From positions 620,001 through 684,000 of the forward strand of contig QEYB01000388.1 of the NCBI GenBank assembly GCA_017562135.1: DNA of 64,000 nt, given 5' to 3'. Position numbers and translations under genes: made by a program. This DNA comes from Dipylidium caninum (lineage: Eukaryota; Platyhelminthes; Cestoda; Cyclophyllidea; Dipylidiidae). The notes under the pieces were generated by a model. It had not been told where the DNA came from. It did not search any database and was given only the letters and a program-made list of their open reading frames with translations. Positions 12,108-23,100 of the stretch are shown here, piece by piece; the stretch's first letter is position 1, and every line of letters begins with the position of its first letter.

Positions 12108-14120
12108 AAGGGAGAGGAAGAAGTCATAGAAGCAGTGGCATCTAAGTACGCCATGAGGACGATGTCCTCCTCACTTGGAGGCCCTTAAGACTGAGGACTG
12201 TGCCAAAATCTGTCACTAGACGTAGATGACTGAGTCAAGGCGATAAGACCAGTCAAACAACCCCCAGTTGACATTGTCATCCGCCGAAAAGGGCATCGGT
12301 TAACTAAGCATCTGACATTCCTTTTCAGTTACTCGGATTCCGTAAGAACTCTTATGTTTCTCTTGAAGAAATGCGCAAGTATAGCTTAACTTCGTCCTAA
12401 ATTTGATTGGCAAAGAAACTTTTTGTTTGCACATTTTCAGTCGAAGTAAGAGACGGTTGGCGGGTGTCTGTTAAAACATCGTCTAACCTCCTCGCTTAGA
12501 CTCTTCGAGGAGACGGGGAGAAGGAAGGGAAGAAGAGGAGTGGGGAGGGGAGATGAGAGGGCCAGATGCCCCTGCGGACGGAGGTAGAAAATTAACACTG
12601 TGAAGTGAGTCAGGTTAATGTCAGGTTTTCCCAAAAGCTCTAAACGTTTCGTTTACTACGAAACAGTGAGGAAGCTGCACGGGGATGCGGGTGAACAGGA
12701 AATTGTCGGGTTTGTTACGGAAATTGACTCCCATAAGGGTACCCCTATGCCTTCTCCATTGATGGGAATTATTCGTGTACTAATCGCCTCAATGTGGTGC
12801 CATGCGTACAGACTTTAGTAAATCAGGCGGAATACTCACATTTTAATGCCGCTAACACACATCTTTTGCATCGGTAATTAAAAATGAAACAATGGAGAGG
12901 CCTAACCTGGTGTATTTTTAGGAGGGCGGAGGCGGTCGGGCTGGTTTAATTTCCTTTTAGACAACTCCTAATGGAAAAAAAATTGAGAATCTATCACTTC
13001 TCCAGTGGGAACACAATCTCCTTTGCCAAACTAAGCTCCACTCTCTTTCTCTCCCCCCCCCCCAAATAAAATATTTTCTTTTAGGATAAAAAAGCGTATC
13101 CTAGGCACACTGGTTGGGCATCATTGACAATATCTGTAGTGAGACAGTTCACCGCTGGTTGGGTCGTAATCAAGCAAGGAAAGACGATGGAAGGCAGGAG
13201 ACTCAGACGTCCGGAAGCGTGTGCCCACCACAGGGAGTAATGTTAAATCAGATTAGGTTAAAATATCAGCCTTTCCCAACAGCCCAACCAGTTTATTTGC
13301 TTGCAGTGGTGCAAGTTGGGCTTAAATTTACTGTTTTGTGGGGTTAATTATGCCTACAATTTCTCTTTCTTTCTCGTCTGTCTGTCTGTCCGCCTGCCGG
13401 TCTGTGTGTCTGTTTGCTACGGTCAGGTCGCAGGATAAATTTCGGTTTTCTTAGACATTCGATAAAGTGTAATATGGTTGAGTTGCCTAAAAGAATGTTA
13501 GTCCACTCTCTTTCTAGTTTCATTGCGACTCAAGTCAGTTGCACTGAGTCCCTCCCATTTACCCGCCCCGCTGCTGGAGGAGAACAGGAAAGAGAAAATG
13601 ACTGACGTGGCTGTAATATTTATACTTCGTGCTGAGGACGAGAAATGGTAGTAACGTTGAAGTCACTAACGGAATCCCTCCTCTCCTTCATGCTCAGTGT
13701 ACATAGTTTGACATGGTGCCTGCCTGCATTCACGTTGGTTACGGTTCTTACACTGTCCGGGGAATCTTGACAGTTATTTGTGGAGAAGAAAGTGGATTAT
13801 TCCACCATAAGCATCGGTTTTTCATGGGATGCCCAATAACCACAAAATGTCAACAAAAGGTGGCCTCGGAAGAGGACGACTCTATCTCATCGGCCTGAAC
13901 GGAGGAGGTTTGGGAAAGGGAATACACCATCTTCTCAGGCTGGAATGACGGCACTTTGAGAGGAGTGTTTCCTCTCATGAACCACGTCACGCGTTAACTC
14001 CTCTTCCTCTCTGCCTATTCTCCTCCACCAGTCTTCTCCATTTCGTCCTCAAACATAATGAAGCTATCCACACGGAAGTGTTTAAACTTAAGCCGAATCG
14101 CCTTCTTTTCCCTTGAAAAG

Positions 14121-17100
14121 CTATAAGGGAACACTGCGGTCGAAACCGGTACCAATCAGTCGAAGTGGCTAAACGCATTATCGGTGGTGCGACATCTCGG
14201 CAATTTGAGTGGCCGTGGTTGGTGTCGATTCAACTGAAACCAGAACTTCCGACCAATGAAGTGGTAAGGCATCCCTTTTTCCTACCTCTACCACCATTTA
14301 TAAGTAAGTTAAACTAACTCGTATTAGTTTAATTTATTACCACAGCAGCTACTTAATTTAACATATTTCAGTAGTATGTGGCGGGTTTCCTCAGATTCCA
14401 TTTTCTCTTTCACAACTCCTACCATTAATATATTCACACTTGCTTAGTACTTTTACAACATACAGTAACCAGAAAAGGCGATTTGGTTGGTGAGAAGGAG
14501 AGTTAAAAATTTTTTGCATTAAAAATTCCCACGTACAGACACATATACACACGCACACACACATACGTACACTAGTCCGCTAATATTGGTCCTATCTCCT
14601 GCCGCGGTAAATGGGGCATGTATTTACGACTTCCGTTCAAAATATTTACCCCACTGGAAGCGTGAACACTCAGGGTAATAAACTGTTGTACCGATTTAAT
14701 GTCTTTCGGTTTCCCCTCCTGACCAGACAGCATCCGCGCCGGCCAGGAGGGAGAGACTGGTCGGGATTAAGCTAGTGGGCAAGGCAGCACCATTTCTGTC
14801 TCTCGTTTTCCTCATTTTTAATCAACAACTGGGTGACTTTAGTTGAGACAGCCAGGAATGCGCCATAACGATGAGCTTACGAGACTCACCAGGGTCGTCT
14901 GCCTCAGTTTGTTGGACAACAGTGATTTCGCGCTGTTCGCACACATTGAAGGGATGCAACTCTTGTGAAATTCAAATCGAAAAGGTGTACTATTCGAACA
15001 TATTGGGCAATGGTTGGGTGGATTTCCATAGTAAAATATCAGCTTGCATAAGAAAGGGCAGGTCAGTGTCTCTCAACAAATCGCAGGTCAGACTAATACG
15101 AATTTGACGGGGGGAATGTGCAGATATTTTGGGTCAAAGCTCCCTCTTTTGGCTGTTACATTATGATTTTAGAATTACTATACACTGTAATTTTATTACG
15201 CGCTGGCGGCTCGTTTATAATGGGTACTTCGTATCGCCTTGAATGATGCCTCTTCCACCGAAGCGAAGGAAAAAGCTCACACTTTGAGATAGTTAAGTGG
15301 TAAAGCCTGAAGATGAATAGCTTCACAGTCTGGACCACTTGAAAGTGTGGATTTCGATGATACCAGGAGACTTAGATAACAACTGCATGAAGTCACGGAG
15401 ATGACCGGCGATGTGACTCCACTCGCTTCACTTTCTATGTTGGTTGGAGCATGATCGGTGGCAGCCTAACCTTCTCCTTGGCTCCTCCATCTCCTCGGTT
15501 CCTCCTCCTCCCCCCGCGGCTCCTGTTGCTGTTCTCGCTCCTGCTCCTGCTCGGTTCCTCTTCCTCTTTCTCACCTGCCCCTGCTCATACTTCTCTTCAC
15601 TCTCGGCTCCTGCTCCTACTCCTACTCCTCCTCCTCTTATTCCTCCTCCTCTACGACAAGGCTTTCGGGGAAGAGGAGCAACAACATGCCGATTGTCATG
15701 TATTCTTCCTGTTAGAGGCCCTGTCCTTTGGTCCCATCGCCTGCCTCCTCTGCCCAACATGGAGGATAAACAGCAGAGAGGAGTTTCACTAAGTCTACTT
15801 GGGGTAATTTAAGGCAAAGTGTTCGAGAAACGCAGAACTACCTCGAAAGTGGCGTAAGAATAGCCAGTTTGTAGGTCCCCGGACCGGTGAGACGACAGGG
15901 AGTAGTGGGAAAATTATAAAAGGTCAAACAAAACTACCACATCTTACCTCTACTCCTCAAAAAATTTTGTCCCCTCCTGACAACTTGCCCAACAGCCTCA
16001 CAGAACGCTTGCACAGAATGAAAGAAAGAAGAAAAATTGTTGCCAAAAATTCTGCGGTTTTGCGTAGAAAATCTTTTTCAGGTGCTTTTTCACCTCTTTA
16101 ACATTTTCAACATTATTACCTCTTAATGTAAGCCGAAATGGCGGCAATTCGACGGCTCGAGGGCTCGTGCATAGAGCGGATGAGGTAAAAATTCAAATCT
16201 AAAGACCCTCACTTGTTCTTGTGTCCTCTTGGAGGCATGAGGCATCGCGTTATTCTTTTGAAGGATCCCATTTTTTGCAATTAACCAAAAGGGAGCTTTT
16301 TTAACAAAACCCTTGTTTTATTCGTTCCATTTGCTCACAACACGCACCCGCTGTAACATCCGTCGAAGTTCAGACACTTCGGAGTGTAGGATTCCTGTAA
16401 AATCCCACCGACAGACAAAACAAGGACCTTCTCTATTGTTAATAATGCTTCGGATGTCCGAATGAGTGTTTGTCTGGAGAAAGCCATTTTCTTCGGGCAG
16501 GACTATTCTATAGCAGGCACTTCGTCGCAAAAATGACACAGTTCCATGCGGTGACGAAAGAGACACCACGCCACTGATTGAGTACCGTCTGTCAGTTTAT
16601 GAAGAACAAATTTTTTTTGCACATACACATTTCTCGTGCGATAAAGTCAATCCTGTACTGTAGACTAAGAACAGCCGATCTCTCATGGCAATTAAACAGG
16701 TTGCCGAGTATCTGGGTCCACCATCGCCTTGTCACTTCCACTAAAACTAACGCATTTATGGACACTATTGCGTTTTGGATTCCAATTGTCAGAGCAGGGC
16801 TCCAAAGGCCCGTTTGTCTTGGAGGCGCCATTGGTAGATTTGAACTGGATCCGAGGCGAATGCACAAGTCTTAGAACATTTAAGAAACATCCCATGGCAA
16901 CTTACTACGCGACTTCTCATGTCCTCGTCTCTCGTCCAAGGGGAACGAAACATCTATCACAAGTTGACGCATGAAGTATGCTACTTTAATGCCTTTTAAG
17001 TAAACCGTCGTGAGAGGTACCACATTAGGTCATGTCTAGTCCGCCCCAGTGGCTGGTTTGTGGCCTTTGCACAGCCTAAACGGAAAAACGGTTAATTCGT

Positions 17101-20100
17101 TCTCCCTTTGTTGTCGCATGGGTTCGTAGAGGTCAGTTCGAAGAACCTCGACCAATGTAGAATTCTCTTTTCGAACTTTCCACTGTAAATTTTTCTCCAA
17201 ACCCCTCTCCCATAAGTAAGAAAAAATAAATTAAAGGCGAAAGATTGGCCCCAATCGTATAAGGCAGTGTAGGGGCAAGAGAGATGTTACTCTTGAGTAA
17301 ATCCAATTCACATTATGCTGACAATTAGACGATTAAATCAGTTTAATTATTCTGTAGGTTGAAGAGTCCAAAAAACCCGATAAAAAGATGATAGTGCTAC
17401 AGAAAAGGGAACAAAATTTACGAGTCCTCTTGGAGCGTCTGGCCGAAGATTCGGACATGCGAGAATTATTCCAAAAATTGGCTGAAATGACTCCCAGTGA
17501 GGAGGCTGCAACCGCCAATGGATCTTCGCGAACCAGTCCGGAAAAATTGGTCGGTCACATCTGCGGCGGTTCCCTCATTAGTGCATCGTGGATTCTCACC
17601 GCAAAACACTGCTTCGAGTGAGCCATTTGCATCTTTTTTAGGGTAGCCAGAGGGCTTGGCACTCGGTCAAACCCCCTGTTTACCCACCTGTCCACTTTCT
17701 CAGATAGACTCCTGCTAATCTGAAGAGTCAGTAGTAGTAGCGATGGGTGACTCCTCTCACCAGGTGACAGTGTCCACTTTCCACAAGCTCCATTTGCATA
17801 ATTAGCCACCTCTTTGTTTCTACTCTTCTTGGATAATCGACTGCTCATTGTCACCTCCCAAAATTACCCTCTGACCTAATTATTACCTCCCCTAGGGGCA
17901 TATCACCATTCCCGACGGGGTGGACCTCACAGGCGATGGAGGAAGACTTGGCCGCGAGTCTTCACTTGGCTTCGATGAGCCATAATGGTAGAAAAGTAGT
18001 GAGAAATGCGATTAAATGGCGACGAGATCCATAAGATGAAGAAATGAAAGCGATTGGTTAATTGTCACGTCGTTAAGGTTAGACAGACGGCTTTAAGGGC
18101 TAAGGACTACCCTATTACAGTTGTTCTTCACACAGTAAATTTTAAAGGCGGAAATGCCATTAGTACATGGAGAAATGTGTGACAGTTTTACAAGTTAACA
18201 AGCGTTCGGGGAATATAAAGATCTTTTTCACTTTCCCCCTCCAATCAAAGTTTGCCATATCTTCCGCGTGTAGATTGGAGGAAGAGCGATATGATTGAAA
18301 TTTATCCTGTCTGCTATTTTAGTTCACAACTTGATCCATCACTCACGCAAGACTCCTCCCGACTGACTGTACGGGTCGGTGAATTTAACCTCCACAAGCC
18401 GGAAGAGTTCCAGGTGGATCATGAAGTCGAGGAGATATTCGTCTACCCCTCAGCTGAGAGTACGTTAAAGCAGGTTTGGGGGATGAACGATTGTCCCTAT
18501 TTTGCTAGGGGGAATCGCGGCACTCCGAGTTACTAGGTAATTTGAGTTATGCACATCGGAAGCATTCAGCGACTGGAGGCTACAATGTCGTCTCTCACCT
18601 ACCAGTCCTCGTAATTCCATTGCATCCGGTTGGAAACTGTGAAACGGGTGTTAAATATAAGCACAAATATTCACATTATTTATCATATTCAATCGAAATA
18701 AATTCCACTGGCATCTAAGACTCTCAGCCAACGGTCGGGGAAATATCATGTAAGGCTCTGTTTTTTAGGGTTAAAAAACTACGCATAGTTTTTTACATTA
18801 CTATTTTTGTTAATGTACACTTTTCTCGTAAGAATACTTTGTATTTACGGAAAGGGAAATGAACGGTCGGAGACATATCGAGGGAATATGAAAGATGTGG
18901 TTAAAATTATCGTAGAAGTTAATTTGTTTCTTCTTATGACGGATATCAACAGAGCATGTGTCAAAAGGTGTATTCATTCAATACCATCATGTCAGGCAGA
19001 GGATGAGGTGAGAGCCCAGGGGAAACAAGTTTCCTAGGCACACCATTTAATTGTCATCCTTTTGTCTCTCACTGGAAGATTCATTGCCCTCCTCTAAGAG
19101 ATAAACAGACTTCAGACCATGCACAGATGCATTTCTAGGCGGCGCGGAGATGTGTAGATGCGAAGATTGAGCTCAAAATCGAGTGGACACCAGACGGAGA
19201 GAGTTCAGCTTTAAGGACCAAGAATGCCCACCCACTGAAACTCCGACTTTGAATGGCATTTTGGCGGGTCTGATTTTGACGACCAGTTGGGGAAACACGA
19301 CACGATAGAGTGGAAAATATGAAACGGGCGTCACGTGTCAACAGGGGAAAAGTAAAGTGTAACTTGGCGTGTTATTCCTCATATTCACTCGGAATAATTT
19401 GCTTTGGCAAAGTCTCTTATTGCGCTATTTTTGCGACTGTGCTCTTTCCCTCTTAAAAGTAGTCTGGTCATTACGAAGAAGGTAATGCTCGGTGGGGAAA
19501 CGTCGCGCGGAATATGGGGAATGCGTTAAAGTTTCACAGTGCAGGGAAGTTCACTCGTCAGCAGTAATTAAAACTTCATGGTGTCGTCGTTCAGCCTTGT
19601 CACTGTGCGGAAACAGTGCGTGTCTGCAGACTGGAGCAGCGCTCGTTGTCTTTCCTCAACACTTTCTTCTTATGCACATAACATCAACCTCACGAGAACG
19701 CGACTCCGCCGCTGTTACTCTTCCACCTGCTTGTGGGAAGGAAGGAATGGAGGAAGGAAGGAGGGAAGGATGGAACAATGAACGAGCACTCATTGGGCAC
19801 CACCACATGCTAACCACATTTCTTCGTTTTTCGATGAAATTTCGGCTCAGCAGTGTTTTTTCTGGTTGTGAGTGCCTTCTTCTCTACCCACTGCTTGAGC
19901 CTCTTCGACCATCATAGAGAAACACGTTTTCCTCACCAGTGATGATTTGGTGTGAAGACTGTGACAATGTTGTATTGCGAAGGAGCAGGAAGGATGCGCA
20001 CCACGGCTGCCGTCGCTCCAGCCTCTCCACTCCCCCCAGTTCGTAGGGCCGGTGCATATGAGTCCACTACTTTTTTTCTGCCTCATTTTTTGCGCCCAGA

Positions 20101-23100
20101 TGCTACAACACAGCAGTACGAATGGCCAGCTCCAAGTCCACGAACGCTTGTGTTTGTGGAGCGCATGCCACCGTCGTCGTGCTTAGTTCCCCCCTCTCCC
20201 AGCGCCTTGACGATGCTCAATTTGGCATAACGAGACTTCTGCAATCAGCATCGAGCATCATTTCCATCAGCAGGTCCACCTCCGAATGGGGTCAGAAATG
20301 CGAAAATTGTGGGACAGCAGCGCGAAGATTGTCGGCGAGGTGCAAATAATAAGTAAAAATAAAAAAACATCAAGGACAGGTCAGAGTGTATTTCTCTCAG
20401 TTGGAGCTCAAAGGAGGCTAAACAAAAACGCTCGTTTCGTAGGTGCCATTCTAATGTTCGTAGGTGGTGCTTTAATTAGTTGTAGTGGAGGAGCAGCCAC
20501 AGCTCTGCCACAAGCCAATTTCGCAAAAGTAGTTGAATGCGAAGACATTAATCTCTTATCTGGACCCCTTTTTGCTGCCCAAATTGGCTCCATGGTCAAA
20601 TGAGGCGGTCTCGACTGCAGTTAGCAGAAGTTTTCCGTACCGCTGAAATTGAAATAATTTAATACATTTCATATTATTGACAATTATGAAGTGTTTCGGA
20701 CCTCTTCCTCTGCCCTACCCCCCTGAATTAATCTTCCTCACGGGAGCGTTTGGCTTCACGATTCAATTTGAACTCGTACAGCAAACGTAGGTGTAAATCG
20801 CATTTTGTTCATCTTTGGTTCGGAAAAACTGAAATAGACTTCGGATACGAACACGATAAAAATTATAGGAAATGAGTGAGAAGAATACCTTTGAAATTTG
20901 GAAACAAAAATATCACAAATTTATTTTAATGTAATTCTCTTACTCGCATTGGAACACAGACAAAACACCGACGCCCGTTTCATAGATTCCATCCTAATAG
21001 GGAAGGTTGGCCGAGTCTCACTGGTACTAAATCGTCCGGTGCGGCTGCTGCCGAGCAGATGGGATTCCGGTTACCGTTGCTTCGTCTGTCGCCCACGACG
21101 TGGGGGCTTTTGGAATAATAGCACTATCATGAAACAATTCTTCCCACGAAGGAGCCAACAGCTCAATCAGCATTCCCATTTTCCTCCAAGTTTTATTCGC
21201 CCGTCATTAATTCTGAATGACATCTTTAGCAAGTAAGAAGATGGCTAGTGGTTAATGGTGTCCTCGGAAGTGACAATTCCTCCTCAATAATGTTTTCTTT
21301 GTTTGGGTGCAACGAGATCCACCATTTTCCTCATCAAAAATGAAGTGGAACCCACACTGAGGGCTTTTTTTAAGAATTTCCATTTATTTAAGTCACTTTT
21401 TTGTCCGTCAAGATTGGAAAAACGTTTTAATTTGCAAGACAGGTAGGTGGAGTTGTCATGAGAGGAAGTAGTGTTAACTCGACCTTTTGCGCATTACGAA
21501 GAGGTGACAGAACTGTCATAACTCAATGAAAGATCGGTGATTGAGGAACCCGAACACATTCTTCTTCGGCCTACTTGAAGGATGATGCGCCGAACGAATT
21601 GAGAACAGAGAATATGTTGAAATGATACAAAAATTGTTTACCAAACCTCTTCAGTCCCCAAATACCATTAGGTCCTTCCGTTTCAAAAGTTTTACTGGGA
21701 TGGAGTCCACGATTTAATTGTGCTGTGGAATTGTCAGCATTTGGAAGCAAAAGGCACCCTCGTCAGTGGAAACAACGCGTTTCCCTCCAATCATCTTGCA
21801 TAACACCGAAAGGGTTAACTTCTCCTGTGGCACTAATCGTAACTCCTTGTCACCAAGGTGTCATCGAGGGAAGAGTAGTTGTGGAAAGCCTCTAAATCCG
21901 ATTTCGAGCACGTCGAGGAGGGGGAGGCGCGCTTGATGAATACCACTGGTTTTAAACTCGTTTATGTTTCAGCATGGAAAGAGAAAATACGAGAAAGTGG
22001 ACCAAGTAGACGGTTAGTGGGGTGGAAGGGGCTTTAGAACAGCAACGGTGGAGTTTATTTTTAGTGGAAATAACAGTCATCTCCCGAAATGTCCACGGAG
22101 GGGAGTGAACGTTGTTATTATGGTCTCAAATGGCCAAAGAACCAGATGGCTGATTACAATCGACAGGCAGAGTAAACAATCTGTGACCATTTCTTCGTTA
22201 AGGCCTTCAATTTTGCATGATTTTTTCGGAAGAATGACTGGCACCTATGCAAAAGTAGCCTCGGCTGGGATTAGGGCGTAATTGTATCCTGACTGGCGTT
22301 ATATAATCAACAAAAGTGCCCTCTCAGATGGAAAGTTAGCATTTGGTACGGCGTAAAATATTTGAAGATGGCGGATAGACAAGGATTTAAATCAAATCAA
22401 ACAGGCTTGAGAAAAATAAAAATGTGCAAGGGAGTTCTCAATGTGACCATTTTGAATAATTTAGGCAACTACGAAAATCAGTACGGTGTGGCGGACGACA
22501 TTGCGCTGGTGAAATTGAAACATCCGGTGAAATTCAATGAGAACGTGCGGCCAGCCTGTCTGCCGTACCCGGGAGAGCAGTTCCACGCTGGGACCGTCTG
22601 CACTGTCGCCGGATGGGGAGTCACTGCAGAAGGTATGCCGCCATTACGATGAATGAGGACAGGAAAATAGTCAGTCTGGTGATCAATAACATAGGCATAG
22701 CGGTTAAAAGTTTAGGAAGAAGGAAATGGGATCAACCGAGTGTTATTTTATTCGGAGACGGGGAAAAGCGGTCGCAAATGTGGTGTAAAATGGGCTACTC
22801 GAGTGTTGAGCTTCGAGTACTCGTCTTTCATTCACTTGAGGGAGTTGAGTAAAACCGCTGTTACCCCTCACGCCGGGGGAAGATTAACCGAGTCAGAGAA
22901 GGAACGTGCCCACTTGTCGAGTGGAGTGCAATGTCCCAAACCCACGGGCCGGTGTCGCCGAGACAAATCGACGTAACTTATGCGGTTGAATGTGAGTCCT
23001 TCAGTCTGGCCACGCCTTTCCACAGCCTCATTGCGAATTGACGAGACACTGCCGTCAAGAGGCAGAAGGAGGAGGCCTTGAGACTGCTGTCATGTCACCT

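Larger units (their letters stand above)
7520..14120. other. 6.6 kb without a supported gene
   Basis: Long region between MRPL52 and the first recognised protease exon. It holds scattered short ORFs on both strands. The best are 9055-9639 on the minus strand, 10612-10842 minus and 12618-12818 plus. None shows a recognisable motif or splice chain. The upstream exons of the protease (signal peptide and pro-region) and its promoter must lie here, but I could not identify them. There are runs of G near 10120-10135 and of C near 13053-13063. Confidence 0.5.
18460..22464. other. protease intron 3 (4 kb) carrying a mariner-like copy
   Basis: The intron between the strand exon ending VYPSAE and the catalytic Asp exon. 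It contains the first mariner-like copy (18957-20588). Short fragments resembling its ends may occur around 18640-18730 and 20960-21000, where a g-a-a-a-c-g-g-g stretch or its complement recurs. The remaining 20589-22464 has no supported gene. Confidence 0.5.

Noticed and set aside
15428..15812. Three overlapping 110-122-codon ORFs on both strands
   Set aside because: All are products of the CTC/TCC low-complexity tract and have extreme Leu/Pro/Gly/Arg composition.
19492..19917. 141-codon + ORF similar to 27838-28146 minus
   Set aside because: Antisense to the transposase C-terminal part of the repeat; the reading frame is interrupted differently in the two copies.
20122..20349. ORF with the same product as 27202-27498 on the other strand, looking like a conserved gene
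   Set aside because: It is antisense to the broken mariner-like transposase and conserved only because both lie in the repeat.
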